From assembly GCA_963578605.1 (NCBI GenBank), contig CAUZEA010000014.1:1-64000 (forward strand): a stretch of 64,000 nucleotides of DNA. Direction: 5' to 3'. A program made the position numbers and the translations under genes. The notes below the pieces were generated by a model. The model was not told the DNA's origin. It did not search any database and was given only the letters and a program-made list of their open reading frames with translations. Below are positions 47,676-56,407 of the stretch, piece after piece. The stretch comes from JAKVCB01 sp963578605. GTDB taxonomy: Bacteria; Planctomycetota; Planctomycetia; Pirellulales; Lacipirellulaceae. Position 1 is the stretch's first letter; the number at the start of each line of letters is the position of its first letter.

Positions 47676-47711
47676 AAAAAAAACCTCGAGAAACATCCGT
47701 TCCTCGAGGTT
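47676..47711 (-). terminator. Rho-independent terminator of tRNA-Cys
   Basis: Read on the minus strand, AACCTCGAG and CTCGAGGTT form a 9-bp perfect stem followed by eight T (as A8 at 47676-47683 on the plus strand). It lies just after the tRNA-Cys gene. Confidence 0.92.
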
Positions 47712-47719
47712 CACTTAAG

Positions 47720-47791
47720 AGGCGCCGGCCGGATTCGAACCGGCGATGTCGGATTTGCAATCCGATGCCTTAGCCACTTGGCCACGGCGCC
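47720..47791 (-). tRNA. tRNA-Cys (anticodon GCA)
   Basis: A 72-base cloverleaf on the minus strand. The acceptor stem GGCGCCG pairs with CGGCGCC and the discriminator is U, as expected for tRNA-Cys. The anticodon arm is TCGGA-TTGCAAA-TCCGA with GCA in the loop. The T arm contains GGTTCGAATCC. A terminator follows directly. Confidence 0.97.
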
Positions 47792-48221
47792 CTGATATTC
47801 TGCAGCTGGAAAATACCGCAGATATCGACTGCTATCCTGGCAAGCTGCCCAAGGAACCAGTCAGACCACGATAGAAAGGCCACCACCCTACAGAATTCGA
47901 CCCCTTAACCTGTAAATCTTGCCCATAAGTTAAGAAAACCCTCCCCATCCGTCAAGTTCATGCGATTTCAACGGAGAGTCTCGCCCCTTACAAGGATTGC
48001 TAGCTAGGGCGATTGGTTGGTGCTGTAAGAAGAACCGGTTAGGCGGGCTGTTCGTGGCTCCAAATACTCAATGGAGGAACTCTCGGCAACAGTTCGATCT
48101 CTTGTAGACGTCCAGTGACTGCTCTTCAGACTTTGTGGTCGCGGGGAGAAATCGTTGGACAACCGCGGTCGTTCAACCATGCTATCCCACAGAACAATCT
48201 ACGCCCGTTGCCAGCCAAAAA
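47792..48221. other. 430-base gap, nothing recognised
   Basis: Divergent stretch between tRNA-Cys and the next gene. It must hold the tRNA promoter, but I could not pick one with confidence. Confidence 0.3.
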
Positions 48222-48560
48222 ATGTATCGTCACATTCAGAAAGTTCTCTTTCCAACTAGCAAAACCCGTTTCGACGCGCTGGCAAAAACGGCCGTCGAGC
48301 GAAGTCTTACCGATATACGTATCCGTCTTGACAGCAGGTGGCGCGACATGACTCCGAGCCAGGCTCGCGGTTACGTACGGGCCCGCGCAAGGCAGGTCGT
48401 CCGTCGCCAGGCAGGACTGTTGGCCGCAGAGCATGGCTACCGTGACCAACCGTCGATCGATGCGATCGACACACGATCACTGGAACGGTCCGTGCACCTG
48501 ATCATACACGAGTTGATGGCCACGCATCAAAGTCCACCCCTGTTGCGGATTGCCGGCTAA
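48222..48560 (+). CDS. Unknown basic protein
   Basis: A 112-residue protein starting MYRHIQKVLFPTSKTRFDALAKTAVERSL. It is rich in arginine (RGYVRARARQVVRRQ) with predicted helices and no signal peptide. The frame extends upstream to 48135 without support. The pattern looks like a real planctomycete protein, but I cannot name a family. No ribosome site. Confidence 0.5.
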   Translation: MYRHIQKVLFPTSKTRFDALAKTAVERSLTDIRIRLDSRWRDMTPSQARGYVRARARQVVRRQAGLLAAEHGYRDQPSIDAIDTRSLERSVHLIIHELMATHQSPPLLRIAG

Positions 48561-48635
48561 AAACGGCCCGATGGGTGGCCAAGACTGAACCGCTACACGG
48601 CAATGAGGCCGAACTGTGCATCGCGGAACGCCGGC

Positions 48636-48672
48636 CGCCACGTGGGCAAACGAACTCGCCACGTGGGCAAAC
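48636..48672 (+). repeat. Two 16-bp direct copies, 21 bp apart
   Basis: CGCCACGTGGGCAAAC occurs at 48636-48651 and again at 48657-48672. It is in the gap between two genes on opposite strands. Confidence 0.9.
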
Positions 48673-48746
48673 TAATTTGGCGGGCGGGACAAGGCAATGT
48701 CATGCCAACCCTTGGGGGATCGTATGGAAGAAATCTGCAACCGACT

Positions 48747-49121
48747 TCAGTGCGTGAAAACAAGGACTGACGGGGTCCTGCGGTAGTTCCACGCATAGGG
48801 CCGTCCACCCGGCATTTGCCAGACTGGGCTGTAGAGGGCCGAAAATGGAGTGGGACTCGCTGTAGGACGCTCGTTGACCATGCCGTACCACCGCATTGCT
48901 GTCATGCGCGATATCCGTTGCAATGCACGAGCTTGTGCTTTTTGATGGATGATTGCTTTAGGATTTGGCTGGTAAACATACGACGGCTTGTAGTCCCAGT
49001 CATCCTCCTGAACATTGTCAGTAAACGATTCTCCCCGGGTGTTTGGGTCCTGGGCTGCGGCGACGTGCCCCATCGAAATAATCCCTACAAACACCGACAA
49101 AAGTAGCTGTATGGTTTTCAT
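48747..49121 (-). CDS. Small exported protein of unknown function
   Basis: A 124-residue protein with a clear signal peptide (MKTIQLLLSVFVGIISMGHVAAAQ, cleavage near 23). The mature part has aromatic segments (DWDYKPSYVYQPNPKAI, RPYAWNYRRTP) and no motif I recognise. AGGAGG precedes the start on the minus strand. It is probably a periplasmic or surface protein. Confidence 0.7.
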   Translation of the reverse strand: MKTIQLLLSVFVGIISMGHVAAAQDPNTRGESFTDNVQEDDWDYKPSYVYQPNPKAIIHQKAQARALQRISRMTAMRWYGMVNERPTASPTPFSALYSPVWQMPGGRPYAWNYRRTPSVLVFTH

Positions 49122-49566
49122 TCCAGTCGGCCTCCTCGTGCCGCTCCGATTTCCCCTGATCTGTGGTTTGCAGCGAACTTCGCCAATGCCTCCCTACTGA
49201 GGGTCGGCAACGACCGACACGTCAGATAAGTGTGAAACCGTCCTCAAGCAACGCACCCGATAGCCGATGGGAAACTTTACCGGTTAGAGTAATCTTGCCG
49301 ATTTTTAGTGGTCTGTAACCTGTTTTACCCGTTGACCAGCGGCCAACCATCAAAAACGCAACCTATTTTACCCGTTGACCAGCGGCCAACCATCAAAAAC
49401 AATGTTAGGTTCTAGTACCATACGCCAGCATGGCGGGTCAGCGTAATCAAGAGTAGGATGCTCACTCGCAGGTGGGTTTTGACTTATCGCAAACTTCACC
49501 TATTGTTGAAAGTGGTGGATTGTAACCGTTCATTTTTTTCACATCTTCGAGGAAGGAAACCTAGCA
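49122..49566. other. 445-base gap before the lipoprotein gene
   Basis: Divergent intergenic region. It contains the 41-bp direct duplication listed separately; no gene or clear promoter was seen. Confidence 0.4.
49317..49400 (+). repeat. 41-bp direct duplication (43-bp period) upstream of the lipoprotein gene
   Basis: The copy at 49317-49357 matches 49360-49400 with one mismatch (G to A). Each includes ACCCGTTGACCAGCGGCCAA. It ends 166 bases before the lipoprotein start. Confidence 0.93.
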
Positions 49567-49797
49567 ATGAAGAAGCTCTACATGTTGCTATTTGTAGGGG
49601 CCTTGTCAGCCTTAGTCATCGGTTGTGGACAACCCTCTGGTGGTGCGGCAACTGGCGATAAGGCCGCTAAACCAGCCACGGATGAAGCCGCTCCTGCCGC
49701 GGATGAAGCCGCTCCTGCCGCGGATGCAGCCGCTCCCGCCGCGGATGAAGCCGCTCCTGCCGCTAAAGATGACGCTTCAGACAAGGCCGCAGAATAA
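49567..49797 (+). CDS. Small alanine/proline-rich lipoprotein
   Basis: A 76-residue lipoprotein. The signal peptide ends in the lipobox LVIGC (Cys near 20), so it should be lipidated and anchored to a membrane. The mature part is low-complexity, with four copies of a 7-residue DEAAPAA unit (DEAAPAA, DEAAPAA, DAAAPAA, DEAAPAA), encoded by four 21-bp DNA repeats from 49681 to 49764. The rest is charged with Lys and Asp. A GGAAGGAAACC-like ribosome site precedes the ATG. Likely a spacer or cell-wall-associated protein; function unknown. Confidence 0.8.
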   Translation: MKKLYMLLFVGALSALVIGCGQPSGGAATGDKAAKPATDEAAPAADEAAPAADAAAPAADEAAPAAKDDASDKAAE

Positions 49798-50126
49798 TTT
49801 TTGAAACTCAGTCAGACACCCGGGGAACAAACCGGGCTGGCTGGCCTGTGGCCACGGGCACGGTGCTGAGACCCGTTTGTTCTCACAGCAACGGGGCCGG
49901 CTTGTTCTAAAGCTGAGCCCCGCTTGTATTGGTAGTCTTCGATGCAACGCGCGATACAAGAACTGGCAGGGGTTGCCAGCCGGGGCGGTTTTCTTTACTG
50001 CTCCCGCAGCACCGTTGACCGCTCAAGGCCGTCGCTACCGAGGAAACCCCAACGGTTCTTCCGGGTCGCCTTTTAAGGGCGGGGGGGGATCGTATTTGGG
50101 CGGATGAATTCACCCAGCCAAACCCG

Positions 50127-52202
50127 TCAGATACCCCTTTTGGGTCGCGGAATGCTTTCTTTCTTTCCCCTGCCGCGTCGCCTGCGTCCTCGTTTATCCG
50201 CTGGTTTTTTGTCCTGTATCGCATCAACGGGCTGACCGATGGCATCCCGCATCGTGGTAATACGATCACGGATCACGCCGGCACGTTCAAATTCCATCGC
50301 GTCGGCGGCGGCCATCATTTCGGCTACGAGTTCGTTGATGTATTCCTCGGTGATGTAAACCGTTTCATCCGATCGCCCAACGGCCGCATTTGCTTTAGCA
50401 TGTGCGGCAGCGTCAGTTTCGATGCCCCCATGAATTGCCTTGCGGACCGTCTCGGGCGTGATTCCATGTTTTTCGTTGTAGGCCTTCTGCAGGGCCCGTC
50501 GACGATCCGTTTCTTCGATTGCCCGCTGCATCGAATTAGTCACTTTGTCAGCATACATAATCACTTTGGCATTGACGTTTCGCGCCGAACGGCCAATTGT
50601 CTGAATCAAAGAGGTTTCACTTCTGAGGAAACCTTCTTTGTCGGCATCGAGAATTGCAACGAGTGAAACCTCCGGCAGGTCCAATCCCTCCCGAAGCAGA
50701 TTGACGCCAACAAGCACTTGGAATATTCCTTTCCGCAAGTCGCGCAAGAGTTCCACGCGTTCGAAGGCGTCTAACTCGCTGTGTAGCCATTTGCACAACA
50801 CACCCTGCTGGGCGAAGTATTCTGCAAGGTCTTCCGCCAAACGTTTGGTGAGCGCCGTAACCAGAACCCGCTCTCTCATTTCTGCGCGTTCGCGGATTTC
50901 TTTCAACAAGTGTGAGACCTGGTTACGGGCAGGTACGATTTCAATTTCGGGATCCAGCAATCCCGTGGGCCGCACCACTTGCTCCACCACTTCACCGCCA
51001 GTTTGTTTCAGTTCATAGTCATTGGGCGTGGCTGAAACGTAAATGGCTTGATTGATTCGTTCGCGCCATTCTTCAAATCGAAGAGGGCGATTGTCGAGCG
51101 CACTTGGCAAGCGAAACCCGTGCTCGACCAGGGTCATCTTGCGACTACGATCGCCGTTGAACATAGCACCAACTTGTGGCAAGGTCACATGAGACTCATC
51201 AACGAACAGGAGCAGGTCTTTCGGGAAGAAATCGAATAGGGTGTAGGGTGGTTCTCCTGCACAACGCCCTGACAACGGGCGACTGTAATTTTCAATCCCT
51301 GGGCAATAGCCAACCTCCAGCATCATTTCAATGTCGTAACGGGTACGCGCATTAAGCCGCTGGGCTTCAAGCATTTTGCCTTCTTTGCGAAAGTACTCGA
51401 GCCTTTCGCGGAGTTCAGCGCGAATCTCATCGGCGGCTCGATCGATCCTTTCCGCAGGCAGGACAAAGTGTTTCGCTGGATAAATACAAACCTGATTGAG
51501 TTGGTTAATCGTGTCACCTGACGTGGGATCAATGATGGAGAGTCGCTCGATTTCGTCTCCCCAGAATTCAATGCGATAGGCGAATTCTTCATAGGAGGGC
51601 CAAATCTCAACCGAATCTCCCCGAACGCGAAATTTTCCCCGTGCCGGATCGGTATCATTCCGCTCATATCGGATGTCGACAAGTTTGGCAAGCATCTCGT
51701 CCCGATCCAGCGTGCCCCCCTGACTGACGCTAACCATCATTCGCTTGTAGTCTTCTGGAGAACCAAGCCCGTAAATACAGGAAACGCTTGCCACGACGAT
51801 CACATCGCGACGGCTGATCAATGCGCTGGTGGTTGCCAACCGCAAGCGGTCAATCTCATCATTGATCGAGGCATCTTTCTCAATGTAAATGTCACGCTGT
51901 GGAATGTAGGCCTCGGGCTGGTAGTAGTCGTAATAGCTGACGAAATAGGTAACCGCGTTGTGCGGAAAGAATTCTTTGAATTCCGAGTAGAGCTGTGCTG
52001 CCAGCGTCTTGTTGTGGGAGAGGACCAACGTGGGCCGCTGCAATTCCTGGATCACGTTGGCCATGGTGAACGTTTTCCCCGAACCCGTAACGCCCATGAG
52101 GACTTGTTCCTGCTTGCCGCTGCCGATGCCATCCAGCAGCGCTCGGATCGCTTCGGGCTGATCGCCGGCTGGCTGAAACGGACTTTCAAGACAAAATTCC
52201 AT
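50127..52202 (-). CDS. uvrB: Excinuclease ABC subunit B
   Basis: A 691-residue DNA-repair helicase-like protein that loads UvrC at damage. Walker A is GVTGSGKTFT at about 39-48, DEAD-box variant DESHVTLPQ near 340, the beta-hairpin YYDYYQPEAYIPQRDIYIEKD, and helicase motif VI QTIGRSARNV. The UVR domain near 630-665 (ELVAEMMAAADAMEFERAGVIRDRI) contacts UvrC. It ends in a basic tail. Length fits the family. It stands alone. Confidence 0.98.
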   Translation of the reverse strand: MEFCLESPFQPAGDQPEAIRALLDGIGSGKQEQVLMGVTGSGKTFTMANVIQELQRPTLVLSHNKTLAAQLYSEFKEFFPHNAVTYFVSYYDYYQPEAYIPQRDIYIEKDASINDEIDRLRLATTSALISRRDVIVVASVSCIYGLGSPEDYKRMMVSVSQGGTLDRDEMLAKLVDIRYERNDTDPARGKFRVRGDSVEIWPSYEEFAYRIEFWGDEIERLSIIDPTSGDTINQLNQVCIYPAKHFVLPAERIDRAADEIRAELRERLEYFRKEGKMLEAQRLNARTRYDIEMMLEVGYCPGIENYSRPLSGRCAGEPPYTLFDFFPKDLLLFVDESHVTLPQVGAMFNGDRSRKMTLVEHGFRLPSALDNRPLRFEEWRERINQAIYVSATPNDYELKQTGGEVVEQVVRPTGLLDPEIEIVPARNQVSHLLKEIRERAEMRERVLVTALTKRLAEDLAEYFAQQGVLCKWLHSELDAFERVELLRDLRKGIFQVLVGVNLLREGLDLPEVSLVAILDADKEGFLRSETSLIQTIGRSARNVNAKVIMYADKVTNSMQRAIEETDRRRALQKAYNEKHGITPETVRKAIHGGIETDAAAHAKANAAVGRSDETVYITEEYINELVAEMMAAADAMEFERAGVIRDRITTMRDAIGQPVDAIQDKKPADKRGRRRRGRGKKESIPRPKRGI

Positions 52203-52285
52203 AGGAAATCACCGTCGTAAGTGAGCAGGTAGCGTGTCGACCCGCTCTTGCGGGAATTGGCTGGGGCGTCCCCAGGCTCGTGACT

Positions 52286-52735
52286 TTAATCTACGTTGAG
52301 AACCTGCGAGGGACCAGCGGTGGTGGAAAATCGCTCCTGCCCGGCGTTGGAAGTTGACATGGGAAGCAGGAAGGGGTGAATCCGCTCAAGCGTGCGGGCC
52401 CCTATTCCATTCACACGAAGCAGGTCTTGCTCCTCGAGAAACAAACCCTCCCGCTCCCGAGAAGCTACGATTCTGCGAGCCAATTCCTTACCAATACCGG
52501 GCAGCTGGGCAAGTTCGGCTGGGTCGGCTTCGTTGATATTCACCAGAAACACCGCTTGCAGAGGGGTGGCACGGTCGATCTCGATGAGTTGACCTCGGTG
52601 ACCGCCACTGACAAACCAGTAAGTAGCCATTGCGATCAAGGCAGACAACACGAGCAGCGCCACCCCAACCTGATCCACTCGTCGGAGAAGCGGCTGCCAA
52701 TCAGGCTTTCGGTGGTGGTTTATTTCAGCTGGCAT
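52286..52735 (-). CDS. ComEA-like helix-hairpin-helix protein
   Basis: A 149-residue protein with one membrane helix (VGVALLVLSALIAMATYWFV) and a C-terminal double helix-hairpin-helix domain: NINEADPAELAQLPGIGKELARRIVASRE and LRVNGIGARTLERIHPFLLP. This is the ComEA pattern that binds double-stranded DNA during uptake; no other competence gene lies nearby, so the role is uncertain. It lies 83 bases upstream of uvrB on the same strand. Confidence 0.85.
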   Translation of the reverse strand: MPAEINHHRKPDWQPLLRRVDQVGVALLVLSALIAMATYWFVSGGHRGQLIEIDRATPLQAVFLVNINEADPAELAQLPGIGKELARRIVASREREGLFLEEQDLLRVNGIGARTLERIHPFLLPMSTSNAGQERFSTTAGPSQVLNVD

Positions 52736-52907
52736 GGACTAATTCTACCGAGTGGCACGAGTTTTCGAAGCCGCCCCACAGAGGGGGGCTCACGTCGGGC
52801 ACCGTGAATTGGCCCCACGCGTGGCTCGGCAAACAGAGCCCCCCAGACCACCAGACCAGGCAAGTGGTTGCCGTCGAACTTGCTGTTCGACGATACTAAC
52901 CGTTGTC

Positions 52908-53822
52908 ATGGCTAAAGATTTTCACCAACTTCAGTGGGATGCAGCACTGGAGGATGATTGTCGACAAATCATCCGCCTGGCAGTCCGCGAAGATTTAGAC
53001 CGCTGGCACGACTGGACCACCCTGGCCCTGGTCGCTGCCGATCAACAGGGGGACGCCATGTTTGTCGCTCGCGAGCCAGGTGTGATTGCCGGCCTGCGTG
53101 CAGCCGAAATAACCCTGGACGAAATGCAAGCCAACGTGCGGTGGAAAAATCTGGTCAGCGACGGCGACCAGGTCGCTGCCGGAGAAATGATCGCCCACAT
53201 GAATGGCCTCGCCCGCGACATGCTCACCTGCGAACGACTACTCCTGAATTTGGTGGGACGTTTATCGGGAATTGCCACCCTGACGAACAAGTTCACCCGC
53301 CAAGTGAAAGATACCGGAGTTCCAGTCTACGATACCCGAAAAACAACTCCAGGTTGGCGGCGGTTGGAAAAATACGCGGTACGCTGCGGTGGTGGGCGCA
53401 ACCACCGGACTGGCCTCTACGATGCAGTCCTGATTAAAGACAACCATCTGGCAATCGCACGTTCGCAAAACCTTGATCCGGCAGAAGCTGTTCAGCAAAC
53501 GCGAGATTTCCTTGCCAAAGTCGCCTCGTCCTTGCCAACCGACGACTTGATACTTGAAATCGAAGTTGATTCGCTTGAGCAATTAGCAAAAGCTCTGCCC
53601 GCACATCCCGATATCGTTTTACTCGACAACATGAGTTGCAACCTACTCAGAGAAGCCGTTCGGCTCCGCGACCGTTTGGCGCCGGAGGTTCAACTCGAGG
53701 CATCCGGGGGCGTCGACCTCCAGTCGGTCGCCCAAATCGCGGCCACGGGTATTGATCGAATCAGTACGGGGCAACTAACCCATTCTGCCCGCATGCTCGA
53801 CATTGGCCTCGACTGGCATTGA
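52908..53822 (+). CDS. nadC: Nicotinate-nucleotide diphosphorylase (carboxylating)
   Basis: A 304-residue quinolinate phosphoribosyltransferase of NAD synthesis. Family segments: AEITLDEMQANVRW, TCERLLLNLVGRLSGIATLT, YDTRKTTPGWRRLEKYAVRCGGGRNHRTGLYDAVLIKDNHLAI, and late EASGGVDLQSVAQIAATGIDRISTGQL. The DTRKT and GGGRNHR motifs bind substrate. The start is ATG 52908; the open upstream part is not protein-like. No clear ribosome site. NadA and NadB are not next to it. Confidence 0.95.
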   Translation: MAKDFHQLQWDAALEDDCRQIIRLAVREDLDRWHDWTTLALVAADQQGDAMFVAREPGVIAGLRAAEITLDEMQANVRWKNLVSDGDQVAAGEMIAHMNGLARDMLTCERLLLNLVGRLSGIATLTNKFTRQVKDTGVPVYDTRKTTPGWRRLEKYAVRCGGGRNHRTGLYDAVLIKDNHLAIARSQNLDPAEAVQQTRDFLAKVASSLPTDDLILEIEVDSLEQLAKALPAHPDIVLLDNMSCNLLREAVRLRDRLAPEVQLEASGGVDLQSVAQIAATGIDRISTGQLTHSARMLDIGLDWH

Positions 53823-54514
53823 AACCCTTGATATCGCCAACTTGTGTTGTGGGCTGACGCTTGTACTCTTTTGGCAACCCCGGATGTTGCTTTCTGCCAA
53901 CAGCGATTGGCAGTGTTGCTGCAAGTCGTCAGCAAAAAACACGGGACTCCATCGCAAACGTGGTTGCAAAGTTGAAAAAGCCAACCAGGTTTGACTCGCT
54001 GGCAAGCCGAACTAGGCTTTCTTTGACTTGACACCTTTGGGGAGGGGTGTTGGTCACCGACGCGGCGGGAAAATAGCTGGAAGCTAGAGGGGATCCTGCC
54101 GCGTCATTTTTGCGCCGATGGTGCGCTGTCAGGAATCGACCCGGGACGAACCGCAAATCAGTCAACGTGCCAAACCGGCGCAAACGATATCATCGAACAT
54201 GACTTCATGGGCTTGCTCCGCAAACCGTTGAAGTCGACCTGCCTTCCCAGGAGGACTTTCGTGTTACAAAGAGCAGGAAGGGCACGCCAACGGGCCTGCT
54301 GGAACGAGTCCTGGGGGGCTTCTTGCATTACCGCGGGACAACCAAGCGGGATTCTCACCATGTTTGCTACCGTATTTGCGGTCTTTCAGCTCTTTTCGAG
54401 CTTCAACCGTTCCTGACCCCATCTCTGTAAGTTTTTATTTGACAGCAGGTTACGGCAATAATGGAAGGTGAGTGGGAAAATTCGGAGAATCTTGCCCCAA
54501 TCGCAAAAAAGTAG
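53823..54514. other. 692-base gap, no gene recognised
   Basis: Several short frames on both strands do not look like proteins. A TTGACA at 54439-54444 has no well-placed -10. It borders the promoter of the structured region that follows. Confidence 0.4.
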
Positions 54515-54543
54515 TTGACGAGCCCGTAGCCCGCCTTTAGACT
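54515..54543 (+). promoter_or_regulatory. Sigma70-like promoter ahead of the structured region
   Basis: TTGACG at 54515-54520 and TAGACT at 54538-54543 are separated by 17 bases, matching the -35 and -10 boxes at 5 of 6 and 4 of 6 positions. The start would be near 54550. It precedes about 850 bases without a gene, so it may drive a stable RNA. Confidence 0.6.
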
Positions 54544-54549
54544 AGATTA

Positions 54550-55390
54550 TATCGATGGGAGTTTACCGCTTCGGCGGATCCTGCCTTTCGACGAAATCTT
54601 TTTACCGTAGCAAGCGAAGTACCTCGGAGCGGACCTTATGAATGTCAGTTCGGCAGCGGCGGAGTCCATCGCCCTGTTGTTCGCATGACATTCGAGAGCC
54701 GCTGGTGAGGTCCTCCGATTCTGGTTGTTGCGGATTTCCGCAAGCCCTTCTGGGCTGGTGGTGCATCCTAGAACACACCAACTTGGTTGGTCACCTTAGC
54801 GCGTGACTCCCGGTTCATCCGCTCTTTGGCGGTTGGTCTCGGCGTGTCGCCTCACCGGTCCTGTGCGGAGTCCCTCTGCGCAAAACGGCAACCGTTCGCA
54901 CTTCGTTGCGCGCCCACGTCGTCCAGGTAAACGCTGGAACGTGTGGGCCTGCACGTAAATCTGCCCAGCAGATTTACGCCGGATGTGTTGGTTGCATTGA
55001 CCGAAAGGTTTCTCGTAAGAGCGCTACTGCATTACGCTCTGTCTGCGCATACAGCACGGTACGGTGCGCCGGTACGCACGGCCCCAGTCTGACCCACTGG
55101 ATCGCAGTGCGCACGCGCCACCGCGAAGGTCTCTTTTCTAGTCGTCTGCCTCTTATTGCGCGCCGTCCCTGCCGCACTGACCCTGCGCCAGTTTTGGACG
55201 TTCGCTCAGCTGGTGCGCTTCGACGTTTGCCGTGGATGCGCACCCCATTGTGCCTTAGTTCAGCTGGTTGCATGCGTATGTAACAGCCTGATCTGTGGCG
55301 TACTACCCACAATCGGATCGTTGCGTCCTCTCTGCGACGCAGTCAGTACCTGACCCGTGCTGCTGCACTCGCTCTGCGCAACGAGTTGAC
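54550..55390 (+). ncRNA. Candidate large structured non-coding RNA
   Basis: The whole stretch lacks a recognisable gene (a 125-codon frame at 54906-55283 looks random) but is packed with perfect inverted repeats. Examples: CCGC-TTCG-GCGG at 54566-54577; a nested arm 54625-54636 with 54708-54717 enclosing GAATGTCA/TGACATTC (54640-54647 with 54686-54693) and CAG/GGCG with CGCC/CTG inside; TTGCGG/CCGCAA at 54728; AGCCC/GGGCT at 54743; ACCAAC/GTTGGT at 54777; AACGG/CCGTT at 54884; a 10-bp stem at 54954-54978; GACC-GAAA-GGTT at 54999; GGTGCGC/GCGCACC at 55212; GTCAG-TAC-CTGAC at 55342. Loops are small, mostly 3-8 bases. It ends 15 bases before the next ATG, so it may instead be that gene's leader. 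No match to RNase P, tmRNA or SRP motifs. Confidence 0.55.
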
Positions 55391-55405
55391 TGAAAGAATT
55401 TCACC

Positions 55406-56407
55406 ATGACAAACTGTAATTTTGTCCTCGTATCGTTTATTGCGAACCGAGGTCCTCGCTTTCACACCAAGACTTACCTGACCCTGGCAGTATTTACCGT
55501 AATGACCTCATCGGCTTTGGCCTCACCAATCGAGTTGGGCAAGGCTTCATTTCGACTGTCATCAAAAGAAACACTTTTCACTCAGCCGCACACCCCAGAG
55601 TGGATGATGGCGGCCATGTCAGACACACCTTCGCGACGACGGGCCGACCGAAACATGCCCTGGCTCGAAATCCAAAACGATTCTGTTGAAGGCGTTAACT
55701 TGACGGAGTTCCACCTCACGATTGGGGACGAACGATTCCACTTCTCGAGCGACCATTTCGAGAATTTTACGGTAATTTCCCCCACTTCCTCATTCCAGGA
55801 TACCTCGCCTCAGACCGAGGACAACCGCGACGAACTGGTTGTGATGTTTAACGACGGTGGTCTGGCGCCGGGACAGAAGGTGCGATTTCGCATTGAGATT
55901 GGAGTCGATGCAAACCAAACGATGATCCAGCAGCAGTGGCCACACCCTGACTTTCGCACCGTTCTATTCGACATAAATGGCATCGATGCCTACGGTCTCA
56001 CTCCACTCACCGCCAGGGAGGAAGACCAGACAGACAACTCATCTGGCTATGGCATCTTCAGGAAAGGCCAAACGATCATCAAATCAACACGCACGACCCT
56101 CCCTGACTATCTCCTATACGGCCCAACAGGAAACGTCTTCAACCAACACTTCCGTAGTTGGGCCGGCCCGGAAGAAGTTCACATATTCGGTGCTGAAGTC
56201 ACAGCCATGGTTCCAGAACCTGGTAGTTTTCTGTTGAGTGCACTCGGCATCGCCGTCTTGGGCCTGGTCATTGGACACCGGTCCTCAGGAATGTGCGAAC
56301 GTCACACGTACGGCAACCACACTGCTAATTACCGCCGTCGACACGCCCCGCGACCGCACCTGCATACAACCTGCCGTCACCGCAAAATACGGAATGCAAC
56401 CAGATAA
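55406..56407 (+). CDS. PEP-CTERM secreted protein of unknown function
   Basis: A 333-residue exported protein. The signal region runs to ASSALASPIELGK near 45. The middle (50-255) is beta-rich and unlike anything I know. Near 270 comes the PEP-CTERM sorting signal: VPEPGSFLLSALGIAVLGLVIGHR. Normally such proteins end a few residues later, yet here 40 more residues follow, basic and cysteine-containing, so the native stop may have been lost. It lies directly after the structured region and may be its downstream gene. A GAAAG near 55391 is a weak ribosome site. Confidence 0.6.
   Translation: MTNCNFVLVSFIANRGPRFHTKTYLTLAVFTVMTSSALASPIELGKASFRLSSKETLFTQPHTPEWMMAAMSDTPSRRRADRNMPWLEIQNDSVEGVNLTEFHLTIGDERFHFSSDHFENFTVISPTSSFQDTSPQTEDNRDELVVMFNDGGLAPGQKVRFRIEIGVDANQTMIQQQWPHPDFRTVLFDINGIDAYGLTPLTAREEDQTDNSSGYGIFRKGQTIIKSTRTTLPDYLLYGPTGNVFNQHFRSWAGPEEVHIFGAEVTAMVPEPGSFLLSALGIAVLGLVIGHRSSGMCERHTYGNHTANYRRRHAPRPHLHTTCRHRKIRNATR

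Noticed and set aside
54439..54467. TTGACA as an alternative promoter
   Set aside because: No -10 at 16-18 bases; the nearest AT-rich hexamer is only 12 bases away.
54999..55080. Resemblance to RNase P RNA (GAAAGG...GTAAGAGCGC stretch)
   Set aside because: Short similarity only. The universally conserved GAGGAAAGTCC and ACAGAA...GGCTTA segments are absent.
54906..55283. 125-codon ORF inside the candidate RNA
   Set aside because: Arginine- and serine-rich with no domain, no ribosome site, and overlapping a dense set of inverted repeats; more likely chance.
55250..55330. tRNA-like 'TTAGTTCAGCTGGTT' D-arm sequence
   Set aside because: No acceptor stem, anticodon arm or T loop follows, so it is not a tRNA.
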